Shown here one piece after another: positions 28,018-38,202 of a stretch of DNA of 64,000 nucleotides (position 1 is the stretch's first letter; each line of letters begins with the position of its first letter). Source of the DNA: Flagellimonas algicola (GTDB lineage: Bacteria; Bacteroidota; Bacteroidia; Flavobacteriales; Flavobacteriaceae). The notes below the pieces were generated by a model. That model did no database searches and was not told the DNA's origin. It saw only the letters and a list, made by a program, of their open reading frames with translations. The translations under genes and the position numbers were made by a program. The stretch is from positions 186,001 through 250,000 of the forward strand of contig NZ_VCNI01000002.1 in assembly GCF_005937185.1 (NCBI RefSeq), in the 5' to 3' direction.

Positions 28018-29370
28018 TTAAATTTTTACAATCTCTTCCTTATCGCTTACAACGGCATCCCTACCAATACTGTAATAGGTAAAGTCCAGTTCTTCCATTT
28101 CCTCGGGATCGTAGACGTTACGCCCATCAAAAATGGTCTTGTTGATCATCAATTTTTCCAAGATCCTAAAGTTGGGCATCCTGAATTCTGACCATTCCGT
28201 AACCACAATCAATGCATCTGCATCAATAATGGCATCGTACTCGTCTTTGGCATATTCAATCTTGCTGCCCAAAATGCGTTCTGCTTCTTCCATAGCCACT
28301 GGATCATAAGCCCTAATGTTGGCGCCCAATGCTTTTAGTTCTTCAATGATCACCAATGAAGGTGCTTCTCGCATATCGTCTGTTTTTGGCTTAAAGGCCA
28401 ATCCCCAAAGACCGAACTGTTTTCCTTTTAGGTTTTTTCCGAAATGTTGCTTGATTTTCTCCACCAACACGGATTTCTGCCTGTAATTAACGCTCTCCAC
28501 GGCTTTCAGAACCTCCAAGGAGTGTCCATACTCATCCGCTGTCCTGACCAAGGCCTGTACATCCTTGGGAAAACAACTACCACCATACCCTGTACCGGGA
28601 TAAATAAACTTGTTTCCTATTCTGGAATCGGAACCAATTCCTTTTCGAACCAAATCCACATTGGCTCCAACCAATTCACATAGATTTGCGATATCGTTCA
28701 TGAAACTGATTTTGGTAGCTAGCATGGAATTGGCAGCATACTTGGTCATTTCTGAAGAGAAAATATCCATGAATAATAGCGGATGACCGTTCATCAAGAA
28801 GGGCTTGTACAACCGTTTCATCACCTTTTCGGCCCGTTTGCTTTCCACACCAACCACAATACGATCAGGCTTTAGGAAATCATCCACGGCACTTCCTTCC
28901 TTCAAGAATTCAGGATTGGATGCTACATCAAAGGGGATACGTACATCCCTGTTCGCCAATTCTTCTTCAACGGCAGCTTTTACTTTAAATGAAGTTCCAA
29001 CGGGAACGGTACTTTTGGTAATGATTACTTTGTAATCTTCCATGTGTTGACCTATTTCCCTAGCCACTCCAAGAACATACTTAAGATCTGCGCTCCCATC
29101 TTCATCTGGTGGTGTTCCCACTGCAATAAAAATGGCATCACTATTCTTGATTCCCTTTTGTAAACTTGTGGTAAAGGAGATTCTTCCCTTATCCATGTTG
29201 CGTTCCAAAAGGACATCTAGGCCAGGTTCATAAATGGGAATCTCGCCATTGCGCAATTTTTCCACCTTTTTTTCATCAATGTCCACACAGACCACATGTA
29301 TACCGGATTCTGCGAAGCAAGTACCTGTCACTAATCCTACGTAACCTGTACCAATAACTGTTATGTTCAT
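28018..29370 (-). CDS. ugd: UDP-glucose 6-dehydrogenase
   Basis: 450 residues. N-terminal NAD site [31 protein letters not shown], central catalytic [15 protein letters not shown] (active-site Cys near 264) and C-terminal [16 protein letters not shown]. Two NAD+-dependent oxidations turn UDP-glucose to UDP-glucuronate in the cytoplasm. First of the sugar-nucleotide pair in transcription order. Confidence 0.96.
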   Translation of the reverse strand: MNITVIGTGYVGLVTGTCFAESGIHVVCVDIDEKKVEKLRNGEIPIYEPGLDVLLERNMDKGRISFTTSLQKGIKNSDAIFIAVGTPPDEDGSADLKYVLGVAREIGQHMEDYKVIITKSTVPVGTSFKVKAAVEEELANRDVRIPFDVASNPEFLKEGSAVDDFLKPDRIVVGVESKRAEKVMKRLYKPFLMNGHPLLFMDIFSSEMTKYAANSMLATKISFMNDIANLCELVGANVDLVRKGIGSDSRIGNKFIYPGTGYGGSCFPKDVQALVRTADEYGHSLEVLKAVESVNYRQKSVLVEKIKQHFGKNLKGKQFGLWGLAFKPKTDDMREAPSLVIIEELKALGANIRAYDPVAMEEAERILGSKIEYAKDEYDAIIDADALIVVTEWSEFRMPNFRILEKLMINKTIFDGRNVYDPEEMEELDFTYYSIGRDAVVSDKEEIVKI

Positions 29371-29413
29371 AATTTGAAGTGTATTTATGGTTTGTTATAT
29401 CCTATTTTTCTTC

Positions 29414-31387
29414 CTAGCGTACATACCAATCCAAATCTTGTGTACCTCCTGAATTTGCCCAATTGACAAATTTTGGATACGCTATGGTTATGGGAATGAA
29501 TTCTTGAGGAGGAACAAAAGCATCCGAAATGTTCAATGCCCACGGGAGGTTGGTTTTTGTTTTATAAAATCGATTTTCATTGGCGTCGCTGTCATCTGCC
29601 GATGTACCCAAAAAGCCGGCCTTGCTAGTCGGGCTGTGGTCCGGCAAATGAACCTCTTTAGCCCTATCGGCCCCTGCAATCAAAAAAGGATTGAAGGGTA
29701 CCATCCCCAGATCTGAATAGCTCACTGGGGTGTTAAAATCTATTCCCAATGCTATGGTTTCGCCTTCCATCAAAATGACGTTTCCAGCCACAAAAATCAC
29801 CGTCTCATTAGCCGCTGTTCCGGATTCTGTTCCGTTGGCATTTAGATTGATGTAATCCGCATTGATTACTTGGCCTTGAACATCTTCAACCAAAGTAGGA
29901 TCAATCGGGAAAACCAATCCAAATCCGTTCTGAAGGGATCCTCCAATATTATCAATGGTATAGTTCGCCTCAATCCTTGTAATGAGATTGGAGGCATTGG
30001 TTATTAAATTGTAACTATAGGCAACCACCAAGTCGTTAAAATCATAATCCCCTTGGCTGGGCCATAAATCTTCGTAGGCCAAGACCCCGGTTAAGTTGGC
30101 TGTTGTGGAAAAATTATTGAATGCTTTGTTCACGTCAAACGGGAATTCGTCCAACTCATCATTTACTCCATCCCCGTCCTCGTCATTAGCAGGAATCAAA
30201 GCAACCACGTTGGTCAATTCTATAGATTCCACGGGATTTGCCCTGGCGTAGAATACCGCATCATTAAAGTCATCATCGGAACCTTGGTCCCTCCTCAAAT
30301 CTTCAAAGGCCAAGAAATTGATTCCCCTAGCGTTGTCGTACAACTGTACCATATGGGTATTCAGGCTGGTATTTTCAGGATTAAAACTTGGTTCGGAATA
30401 ATAAATACCGTTACCGTCCCCAACACCTGACCCGGTCCAGCCATTGGCCACCACGAACCAAGAAATTACCGTATTGGGCTGAAAACGCCCTAGGTAAACC
30501 CGATCCCCTGGCACTAAACCTCCCGATGATCCAACCATGGATACATTAGGAAAAATAATATTATGTGCTGTGATGTCATCAACAGTTGCCGGGGCTTCTC
30601 CGACGGGATAAGAATAATACCCCAAGGCATTTCTATAACCAGCACCTTCAGACACAAAAGTGACCCATACATCGGCCAAATCGGTGAGCACCATACTGGT
30701 TTCGCTAGTATTGGCCAGAAATTGTGGATTGGCAATGGGCACCCTACTGTATTCGGGAAGGGAAGCATTAATATCATCCAATAGATTTTGTTGAATCACA
30801 TCTGGAAGTTCCATGTCTATGGGAACACCTTGATTGTCAAATTCGCCAAGAAAATTATAGGGTACTTTACCGGTCAAATTCGAAATCCCTTTGTTGCTTA
30901 AGATGGAAGGAGCACTCTTATTGCTTGTTGACCTTTCATACAAGGGTCTATAGTCAAAGGCTACAGATCCATTTTGGATCTTCAGCCTAACGTCCTTCGT
31001 CAATCCGATATAGTCTGAATACAACAAAATACTATCAGCTTGTGCCTGGACTACAAAGTCTTGCTCATAATGTCCATTGGTATCAAAAATGGCTCTACCA
31101 AACGGAATACTGTCTTGAGAACCTACCTTGCTGTACAATGAAAAAACCGCTTTGCCCAAAAAGGCAGGGACGTCCAAAGTAACTCGAACATCCTTGGTTG
31201 TAGAATAGTCAAAATCAGCTGAAACCTGAAAAACTGCCAAAGGATCATCTTCTTCTGGTTCCTCTCCTGTTGTTGGGCTATCCACGGGGGGATCCAAATC
31301 CTTCTCACTTACGCAGCCCAGATTCAACATTAAGATGGAAAGCAGTATTGCAAAGCCGAAATTTCTAAATATCATTGTAGATTTCAT
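29414..31387 (-). CDS. LruC-domain lipoprotein with DUF4114-like region
   Basis: 657 residues. Signal peptide with a lipobox ending LNLGC (lipid-modified C25), then an acidic linker, an N-terminal beta-rich part, a DUF4114-like stretch (LAFEDLRRDQGSDDDFNDAVFY, near 345-380) and the LruC module (YEDLWPSQGDYDFNDLVV, near 430-450, to the end). Asp-rich DxDxD motifs (NDEDGDGVNDELDEFP) may bind Ca2+. LruC proteins are surface-associated in Bacteroidota, with unknown function. Its position inside the polysaccharide operon suggests a surface anchor or capsule-associated adhesin; that is inference. Confidence 0.8.
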   Translation of the reverse strand: MKSTMIFRNFGFAILLSILMLNLGCVSEKDLDPPVDSPTTGEEPEEDDPLAVFQVSADFDYSTTKDVRVTLDVPAFLGKAVFSLYSKVGSQDSIPFGRAIFDTNGHYEQDFVVQAQADSILLYSDYIGLTKDVRLKIQNGSVAFDYRPLYERSTSNKSAPSILSNKGISNLTGKVPYNFLGEFDNQGVPIDMELPDVIQQNLLDDINASLPEYSRVPIANPQFLANTSETSMVLTDLADVWVTFVSEGAGYRNALGYYSYPVGEAPATVDDITAHNIIFPNVSMVGSSGGLVPGDRVYLGRFQPNTVISWFVVANGWTGSGVGDGNGIYYSEPSFNPENTSLNTHMVQLYDNARGINFLAFEDLRRDQGSDDDFNDAVFYARANPVESIELTNVVALIPANDEDGDGVNDELDEFPFDVNKAFNNFSTTANLTGVLAYEDLWPSQGDYDFNDLVVAYSYNLITNASNLITRIEANYTIDNIGGSLQNGFGLVFPIDPTLVEDVQGQVINADYINLNANGTESGTAANETVIFVAGNVILMEGETIALGIDFNTPVSYSDLGMVPFNPFLIAGADRAKEVHLPDHSPTSKAGFLGTSADDSDANENRFYKTKTNLPWALNISDAFVPPQEFIPITIAYPKFVNWANSGGTQDLDWYVR

Positions 31388-31468
31388 TTGATTTGTAAAT
31401 ATTATCCTACATTTTATTAAAGAAAAGTATTTGTTGCGTACAGCCTGTTTCGTGTTGTAAATAAGAGG

Positions 31469-31486
31469 CTGGCATATATATGTCAG
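31469..31486. other. Palindrome between LruC and glycosyltransferase genes
   Basis: CTGGCATATATATGTCAG is an 18-bp near-palindrome (16 of 18 symmetric). It is flanked by GAGG and CCTC. In the minus direction it is followed by TTATTT, so it may act as a weak terminator of the upstream glycosyltransferase gene or as an operator for the LruC gene. Confidence 0.35.
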
Positions 31487-31504
31487 GGAGTTAGCCCTCT
31501 TACG

Positions 31505-32401
31505 TTAGAGTTGATTTACTGTTTTCCCGTGGGTTAGGTTCCAAGTGACGGCTCGCCAAAATGCTTTTAAATGTTCAAACTCCCTTTTGACCAAAAACTT
31601 TAGACTGTTCTTCGGAATGGAAATCAAACCCTGGAACAATAGGCTAACCAATAAGGGTATTGGTTTGAAGTTTCTACGGGCAAAAAGGATCCTATTCCGT
31701 GAAATGTAATAGGTTTTCAGGGGACTGAATTTTCCTGTTGAAACAGATTCCTTATGTAAAATATAGGATTGGGGTTGGTAGTAGATTTTATAGCCTGCAC
31801 GTTTCACCATTTCGGCCCAGTCGTGCTCTTCATAGTACAGAAAGTAGATTTCAGTCATCATTCCCACCTCTTCCACAACCGTTTTTGGAACCATCATGGC
31901 TGCCCCATGTATGGATTGGGTCTCACCAGGTTGGTCAAAAGAACCATCATCCTTTTGGTGATAACCAATGCTGCTGTTCCTGATAGTCCAATGGCTCATG
32001 GGCGTATAGCCCGCATATTGGATCAACGTAGGATCCCAATGAAATTTGATCTTGGGGCTCACCATTCCAATGTTGGTATCCCCTTGTAAAGTTTGTACCA
32101 GCGGTTCAATTAAATTCGGAGGGACAATGGTATCATTGTTAATGAATAACAGGTAATCTCCCTTGGCTTGTTTTACTCCCAAATTGTTACCTCCGGCAAA
32201 TCCCAGGTTTTCAGGACTTTTGATTAAAGAAATTTCTGGAAATTTTTCTTTGATCACATCAGGAGTATCATTTGGGGACGCGTTATCCACCACGATAACC
32301 TCAATATTTGGGTAGGTGAGTTTCCTTATTGATTGCAATAAATCCAGTGTCACCTCGGATTCATTATAGTTAATGGTTATGATTGAAACAAGTGGTTCCA
32401 T
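31505..32401 (-). CDS. Glycosyltransferase, family 2 (rhamnosyltransferase-like)
   Basis: 298 residues. VSIITINYNESEVTLDLLQSI, VVDNASPNDTP, GFAGGNNLGVKQAKGDYLLFINNDT (DxD-like) and a later YYEEHDWAEMVKRAG acidic base are the pattern of WbbL/WcaA-type GT2 enzymes, many of which move rhamnose. dTDP-rhamnose genes are in the same locus, so rhamnose transfer is likely but not shown. Cytoplasmic, possibly with a C-terminal membrane helix. It is 10 bp after the polymerase gene. Confidence 0.87.
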   Translation of the reverse strand: MEPLVSIITINYNESEVTLDLLQSIRKLTYPNIEVIVVDNASPNDTPDVIKEKFPEISLIKSPENLGFAGGNNLGVKQAKGDYLLFINNDTIVPPNLIEPLVQTLQGDTNIGMVSPKIKFHWDPTLIQYAGYTPMSHWTIRNSSIGYHQKDDGSFDQPGETQSIHGAAMMVPKTVVEEVGMMTEIYFLYYEEHDWAEMVKRAGYKIYYQPQSYILHKESVSTGKFSPLKTYYISRNRILFARRNFKPIPLLVSLLFQGLISIPKNSLKFLVKREFEHLKAFWRAVTWNLTHGKTVNQL

Positions 32402-32411
32402 GCTTTGTGTT

Positions 32412-33884
32412 TTAAGCTGCTTGTAGTTGAAATTCGGCTTCTTTCTCTTTCAAAATTTCCTTATCCAATTTGGGTGAAATGAAGATGAACACCATACCGG
32501 TATACATTAAAATACAGGTTGGAAATTGTCCAAAAACGCCATTCCCATAGGAAGCCAACATGATTCCGGCCATACCGCAAACCAGTGCGGTAATCTGCCC
32601 CTTCAACCAGTCGTCCCGTATTTTGAACATACAGTTATAAGCACCTGTAATCAGGATAAAAAACAAGATAAAAAGGTGTAAATAGAGTCCGACGATTCCG
32701 GTATCGGCCCAAACCGCCACAAACCAACTGTCCGTTGCTGTGTTGGCCAAAAAAGTGTTGGGTGAAAACCGTTTTCCCCAGTTCCCTGTTGAACCTATAC
32801 CTCCACCCAAGGGTCTGGTGGCCAAATATCCCCTCAATCTTTCCTGATTGATCTTCCGCATTTGAAGGGAGGCGTCATTGGGGTCAAATGCGGTACGCAT
32901 ACGCCTAATCTGATCATTATCATTCCCTATCATGGTATACTTGAAAAAGACGAACACCCCAATCCCCAAGATTACTCCCAAAACAATGCTTGGTATGTGT
33001 TTGCGAATCAAGATGAACATAACCCCGCCCATGGCCGGAACTGCAATAGCTCCGCGCGTTCCAGAGATCATCATCCCCAAAAGGCCCGCCATGGCCACGA
33101 TGCCGCAAAAAATTTGAAATTTTCGGTTTTTGGCGAACAAGGCCAATACCCCAAACACCACTCCTGTATGCCCTTGGGAAGCTCCAAATTGACCTGCATC
33201 AGAATAGAATGAGAAAATCCGAAGTTTGCCAAATAGGATATGGGTAATGTCCCCTCCGGCATCCAGCCAGGCTTGTTCGTAGGAATCGACACCAAATATC
33301 AATTGTTGCATGCCCTTCATCGTGGCCAAAACAGACAGGGTTCCCCAAATCAAAAAGAAGAGATGGAGGTCGGTTCGTTTATTGAACAAAATAAAGACCA
33401 GAGGAATAAATAACCATTGGTACAGGGCCAAGCCCCGCATGGCATAGAACCATGCCGCCACACTTACTGCTTCGGGATTGGCTATTTGCAATATGGCATA
33501 CCCAAACCAAATGGAAACCAATAGCGTTAGCTGTGAGTTTGCCCGTTCCCAAGGTATCTTAAGACGGAAAGCCTTAAAGAACAAAGCCAGGTACATCAGT
33601 ACCATTAAACCATCCATGAGCAATCCCCAGGTCATGGGAATATACCTTCCGATACCAAGTACAAAAAAGTTGAAAATGAGAATAGTAATAATTCCTATTC
33701 TTGGATTTATAAAAAGTGCCCCCATATACGTTATAGCAAAGGGAAGCACCATGATTCCAATACCCGCTACCAAACCTTTGGTTGCCGTTAAATGGGCTGT
33801 GGTAACAACAACAGACAACAACAGCAATATGGGAAGAGGTTTCCTTAGGTAATCTGAGCCCTGTATTGTTTCAAAAGGATTCAT
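32412..33884 (-). CDS. O-antigen ligase/polymerase-family membrane protein (Wzy-like)
   Basis: 490 residues with about eleven TM segments and one large periplasmic loop (about 330-395), as in Wzy/WaaL proteins. Conserved-style residues in the loop include RMRTAFDPNDASLQMR and RPLGGGIG. The neighbouring flippase and chain-length gene favour a Wzy polymerase of the EPS repeat unit. Its stop/start region abuts the flippase gene by 1 bp. Confidence 0.8.
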   Translation of the reverse strand: MNPFETIQGSDYLRKPLPILLLLSVVVTTAHLTATKGLVAGIGIMVLPFAITYMGALFINPRIGIITILIFNFFVLGIGRYIPMTWGLLMDGLMVLMYLALFFKAFRLKIPWERANSQLTLLVSIWFGYAILQIANPEAVSVAAWFYAMRGLALYQWLFIPLVFILFNKRTDLHLFFLIWGTLSVLATMKGMQQLIFGVDSYEQAWLDAGGDITHILFGKLRIFSFYSDAGQFGASQGHTGVVFGVLALFAKNRKFQIFCGIVAMAGLLGMMISGTRGAIAVPAMGGVMFILIRKHIPSIVLGVILGIGVFVFFKYTMIGNDNDQIRRMRTAFDPNDASLQMRKINQERLRGYLATRPLGGGIGSTGNWGKRFSPNTFLANTATDSWFVAVWADTGIVGLYLHLFILFFILITGAYNCMFKIRDDWLKGQITALVCGMAGIMLASYGNGVFGQFPTCILMYTGMVFIFISPKLDKEILKEKEAEFQLQAA

Positions 33885-35227
33885 TACCCCAAATGTGTTT
33901 TAAGGTTTTTGATGAAATCTACGCTTTCGGAAACAATCTGTCGGCTTTGAATTTGAATTTCCTTTTTGAGGTAATGAAATCCAAGGAAAATCCCCATCAA
34001 GGTAAATAATACGGTCCCAACAGCCACTGCCACCAAACTTTTGAAGACAAACACCGCTAGGACATTCAGGATAATATTGGCAAAGGTCATGACCAATACC
34101 TTATACAAATTGAGTTTTGGTTTGTTGATACTATCCAGTAGCACCCCCGTAAACCGGTCAACGGGCAACAACATAATGTAAATTGTGAAGACCCTAAAAA
34201 TCAGGGTCAGCAGCGGTAAGGCATCCTTATATTCATTGCCGCCCAAGAAGAGCACCAAATGTTCTGCAAAAACAAAACTTACCAGAGCAACTGGAAAGAA
34301 CAAGAGGGTAATAATTCCAACATAGGAATAGAAAATACTTTTGGTTCCACTTAAGTCTCCTTCAATAGCCTTTTTGGACATTCTGGGATATGCGGTCATG
34401 GCAAAGCTATGCAGCGGTATTCCCAATAAATCGGTTAGTTTTAGCGGAATGGCATACATGGCTATCCCTGCCGAACCCAAAAATGGGCTCATCCCTATAA
34501 TAAAGGTGTCCGAGCTTTTTAAAAGGCTAGAACTTATTAAGGTACCCATGGAGTATTTGCCAAAGTTTACCAGCTCCTTTTCTGTTTTTTTTCTGGCGAA
34601 CTTTACATAAAAAAGTCCATCCCAATTTTTGAGCATACACCAAATACCTGAAATTGCATTTACGGCAATGTTCACCCAGATAATTTCTATTAGACCCCAT
34701 TGGAGCCACCATTGGTTCAATAGTAAAAACAGACAAAAAAGGCCCACATTCGAAATCCGGACTACCATCATTCGCTTAAAATTCTGTTCTGCTTGAAACA
34801 AGGACATGGCATTGTTCCAACTTAAGTTGGAAAGTGCCAAAAAAGGATAGTAAAACAAGAACAATCGATATCCGTTGTTGATTTCAATACCTGAAAAGAG
34901 TAGGATTACATGACTCCCCCAACAGAACAAGGTCAGCACACCCAAAAGAGCTAGATTTATTCGAAAGGCAGTTCCGAGGATTGTCTTCTGACTCAATTTA
35001 TCGGTTCCTGACAATAATCTAACGGAAGAGGTACGTGTCAAGCCAAATCGTAAAAGATCAACAAAAGTGGCCAGGGTGATAAACAAAACCCACTCCCCAA
35101 AAAGTTCCTTGTTCAATTGCCTGGTCAATAGCATAAAACTCACCAATCCCATAAAGGCCACACTAACATTGGCCATTAGAGAGGACAAGTTCTTTTCCCT
35201 GCTAATATTTTTGAGTTTTCCCAACAT
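33884..35227 (-). CDS. Polysaccharide flippase (Wzx-like, MATE/MOP superfamily)
   Basis: 447 residues with about twelve to fourteen TM segments (e.g. FMGLVSFMLLTRQLNKELFGEW at the start, typical of RfbX/Wzx). It moves lipid-linked repeat units to the periplasm. Lies between the Wzz-like protein (1 bp away) and the Wzy-like protein (shared base), the order usual in Wzx/Wzy clusters. Confidence 0.85.
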   Translation of the reverse strand: MLGKLKNISREKNLSSLMANVSVAFMGLVSFMLLTRQLNKELFGEWVLFITLATFVDLLRFGLTRTSSVRLLSGTDKLSQKTILGTAFRINLALLGVLTLFCWGSHVILLFSGIEINNGYRLFLFYYPFLALSNLSWNNAMSLFQAEQNFKRMMVVRISNVGLFCLFLLLNQWWLQWGLIEIIWVNIAVNAISGIWCMLKNWDGLFYVKFARKKTEKELVNFGKYSMGTLISSSLLKSSDTFIIGMSPFLGSAGIAMYAIPLKLTDLLGIPLHSFAMTAYPRMSKKAIEGDLSGTKSIFYSYVGIITLLFFPVALVSFVFAEHLVLFLGGNEYKDALPLLTLIFRVFTIYIMLLPVDRFTGVLLDSINKPKLNLYKVLVMTFANIILNVLAVFVFKSLVAVAVGTVLFTLMGIFLGFHYLKKEIQIQSRQIVSESVDFIKNLKTHLG

Positions 35228-37459
35228 TTAGGCGACCGTTTTCTTAGTGAAAAATCTGAACTGCACTATCTGCTTTACCCATTTTCGAATCAATGATCTT
35301 TTCTTCGGAAGATCACCTACCACAGTTTCCATTTCCAAGACTTTGACGCCATTCAAAATAATGGTAGGCTCGGGTCCGGTTGTAGCTTCTTTAAAGAGGG
35401 ACAAGGCATTTTTATCCGCATCGCCCCATGCCCTGTTGGCACGGGTAACCAAAAAGGTGTAGTCCATGGTAGACGCCAACTTCACCGGGAAAGGGTTTTT
35501 GATAATGCTGGGTATTTCAAGAATTACAAAGTGGAAAGCATTGAAATCAGCAATGGTTTGATTGCGATCAAATTCCTGGATATGGGAAATTGTATACAGC
35601 TGATCACTTACTTCATAGGTTAACTTTCTGTAATGTTCAGTTGTCAATCCCAAATCTTCATCATCATAGGTAATGTGCAACACATTGTAATCCAACTCAC
35701 ATAATTTGGCGATCAAATGCTTGCATATAAATGTTTTTCCTTCATTTTCCTGGGTGGAAAAGAGCATATTCACCACAGGTTCCCGTTCCTTTTCCTTTTT
35801 ATATTGATTGAGGATGATGTTTCTGGAAATGGCATTTACCGCTTTGTTCTGAAGGTAGTTGTAATCTATCTTCCCTTGCTTGGCACTGATTACAGGAAAT
35901 ATGGAAGACACTTTTAACTCAATTTTATCTTCCGCCCGGTTTGCCGTGTTCAAGTTTCCATCCAAAAATTCCAGGATCAAAATGGTTGCCGCCACTAAAA
36001 TAAAACCAACCATGCCCGCCACTATAACCAGCAGCATACGCTTACTAGGTTTTGGGTTGATTGGAAAGAACGGAACCTCCGTAAGTTTAATATTAGACTT
36101 TAACTCCACATTTTGCTGTCTCAATTTGGCAAGACCGAGACTATGAAGCAGGCTCAAATACTCACGTTCCGCGATATCAATTTTCCTTTCCAGGCGTTTC
36201 ATGGTTGCTCCCAAAGGAGAAAACTTTTGATATAGTTTTTCAAACTCCAGCCGTTTTTTCTCCATCACCTTCAACTGAGCGCTATATCCTTCATATTCAA
36301 TGGTGTTTTGCAACCAATCAGCCAAAACGCTTGTAGATGCAACACTTTTTGTGCTGTAATCCGTAGTATATAAGGTATCGATATGTGAGGCGAGCACGCT
36401 CTCCAAAGCTTTTATACGTTCCATTTTTCGGGCCACCTCCCTGGCATCCTGCTGTCTTTGAACTGAATCTTTGTCCAAGCCCAAAGTTTTCATGGACACC
36501 TCAAAGTTTAAGGTGGAAAGCTCTTTGCGAATTTCCATGATACTTTGACTGGATATCCGTTTTCTTTCATGGGTTTCAAGTTTGGACTCCAGAGCGGTCA
36601 GAACCGCTTTTGAGGCATGGAACTTTCGCTGTACTTCAAAAAATTTGATTTCAAACTCTTCTTTCTCACCCGCAATATGTTTTGTTTGTTCGTAATAATT
36701 AATGATGTTGTGAGTGCGGTTAAAATTGAGCAATTCATCCTCCGCATCATGGAGGTCATCTGTTGATTTATTCAGCTGGCCTTGAAAATACTTGACCACC
36801 GCATCGGACTGATTTACTTTGATATCTGCATTCAGTTGGACAAATACCTCGCATAGAATCAACAAAGTGTTTTGGCAAATGGCTGGGTCTTCTGACTCAA
36901 ACGCAATATCAACAAAATCACTGTTGGAAATTCTTCTTAGACCGATACGACCCGAGATCTTTTCAATACTGTAATCCGGGTGGTCTAGGTTGATGAGTTG
37001 ATAGAGAAAATTGGTGTGGTTGGATTCTTTTAGTTTTACAAAGTTTTCATAAGTTTTTCCCATATCCCCTTTGACCACCAACTTTTTCACCTCATCTGGT
37101 ACATTCTTTATCAGTTCTTTATATTTCTCACGGGATATGACCTTGATGTCCGCACTGTCCAGTACCATATGTTGTGTGAACAATTTCAAGCCTACAATTT
37201 CAATGGTTGTCCTGGCTTTGATAAGGTTTAGCAGGTTATCGTAAGCTGTATTGGTTGCCCTGAAGTCTATTTTGGTGTTTTCGAGCTCAATGTTGGATCC
37301 AGTTGCGATACCAGTATATACCCTGGCTTTGGAATTATAAACCTTGGGTTCGTCCATGGTCATAAAAAAAACCAAGGAAGCCAGTATAATAGGCATGGCC
37401 ACTAGGAGGCCAACGTGCCCAAGTAAAAGGCGAACAAAAAACAATAGATTAAACTTCAT
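35228..37459 (-). CDS. Wzz/Wzc-like polysaccharide co-polymerase with a degenerate kinase domain
   Basis: 743 residues. N-terminal TM near 12-32 and a Wzz domain, a long periplasmic coiled-coil region (about 190-450), a second TM near 478-500 with KPSKRM before it, then a cytoplasmic BY-kinase-like fold. Walker A is off consensus (STQENEGKT; the first Gly is missing), and the C-terminus has no tyrosine cluster. It may set chain length without tyrosine kinase activity. Follows the short TolC-like gene after 2 bp. Confidence 0.85.
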   Translation of the reverse strand: MKFNLLFFVRLLLGHVGLLVAMPIILASLVFFMTMDEPKVYNSKARVYTGIATGSNIELENTKIDFRATNTAYDNLLNLIKARTTIEIVGLKLFTQHMVLDSADIKVISREKYKELIKNVPDEVKKLVVKGDMGKTYENFVKLKESNHTNFLYQLINLDHPDYSIEKISGRIGLRRISNSDFVDIAFESEDPAICQNTLLILCEVFVQLNADIKVNQSDAVVKYFQGQLNKSTDDLHDAEDELLNFNRTHNIINYYEQTKHIAGEKEEFEIKFFEVQRKFHASKAVLTALESKLETHERKRISSQSIMEIRKELSTLNFEVSMKTLGLDKDSVQRQQDAREVARKMERIKALESVLASHIDTLYTTDYSTKSVASTSVLADWLQNTIEYEGYSAQLKVMEKKRLEFEKLYQKFSPLGATMKRLERKIDIAEREYLSLLHSLGLAKLRQQNVELKSNIKLTEVPFFPINPKPSKRMLLVIVAGMVGFILVAATILILEFLDGNLNTANRAEDKIELKVSSIFPVISAKQGKIDYNYLQNKAVNAISRNIILNQYKKEKEREPVVNMLFSTQENEGKTFICKHLIAKLCELDYNVLHITYDDEDLGLTTEHYRKLTYEVSDQLYTISHIQEFDRNQTIADFNAFHFVILEIPSIIKNPFPVKLASTMDYTFLVTRANRAWGDADKNALSLFKEATTGPEPTIILNGVKVLEMETVVGDLPKKRSLIRKWVKQIVQFRFFTKKTVA

Positions 37460-37461
37460 TC

Positions 37462-38202
37462 CTAAATATTCAAATCTGCTCCTATTATACCTTCCAAAGC
37501 CATTACAGAAGAAATAAATTCTGATCGCTGTAACTCAAAGCCCATGGTTGCTTGGTTCATCATTTGCTGCAAACGGGTGTATTCTGCAATATTGATTACC
37601 CCGTTGGCAAAGTCCTTCTCAGCCCTGATGGATTGAACTCGAAAATTGTCCACAATAGAGCCGGAAATAAAAAAGAGCCTATGGGATTTTAAGAGGTTGT
37701 TGTACAGTTCCACCACTTTCTGTTCCAATTCCACTTCCGCTACTTGAGTTTCAAAACGTGCCTTTTCAGCCTCGCCCTTGGCACTTTTTATTCTAGCTTT
37801 TCTATTGATGATTGCTGAAATTGGCAATCGTAGGGAAACCCCAACATTATACCTACTTTGCTCGCTGGAGAACAGCGCTTGACTCTGTGGATCTCCAGAT
37901 ATCTGCGAGTTGCTCAGGTTATCAAAGATGCCGTAGTTATATCCAGCTTCCAGATTGACATATTCCAACCACGCCCTTTGCTCAGCGGAAACGACCCCAT
38001 CCCGGTATTGTTGTTCGGAGACCGTTACCTTGACAAAAGGCGAATACTCTTTGGCCATCGCCACAAGGGTATCTATTGGGGGGAGTTTTTTGGAAATATC
38101 GTTCTCCTTTAGACTTTTCTCAATAAAATCATTGATGGATTGACCAAATGATATATTGAACAAAAGCAGTAAAAACAGAACACAAAGCTGGTTTTTCCTC
38201 AT
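37462..38202 (-). CDS. Short TolC-family outer-membrane protein
   Basis: 246 residues, about half of a usual TolC (over 400). Signal peptide (MRKNQLCVLFLLLLFNISFGQ), then one helical coiled-coil repeat with a beta-hairpin (YNVGVSLRLPISAI). Only one of the two internal TolC repeats is present and the reading frame ends cleanly, so it does not look broken. In this position it may take the place of the Wza export channel. It overlaps the sugar transferase stop by 1 bp. Confidence 0.75.
   Translation of the reverse strand: MRKNQLCVLFLLLLFNISFGQSINDFIEKSLKENDISKKLPPIDTLVAMAKEYSPFVKVTVSEQQYRDGVVSAEQRAWLEYVNLEAGYNYGIFDNLSNSQISGDPQSQALFSSEQSRYNVGVSLRLPISAIINRKARIKSAKGEAEKARFETQVAEVELEQKVVELYNNLLKSHRLFFISGSIVDNFRVQSIRAEKDFANGVINIAEYTRLQQMMNQATMGFELQRSEFISSVMALEGIIGADLNI

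Noticed and set aside
37462..38202. Calling the short TolC-like gene a pseudogene
   Set aside because: It has an intact signal peptide, no frameshift remains beyond the stop, and it is tightly placed between its neighbours.
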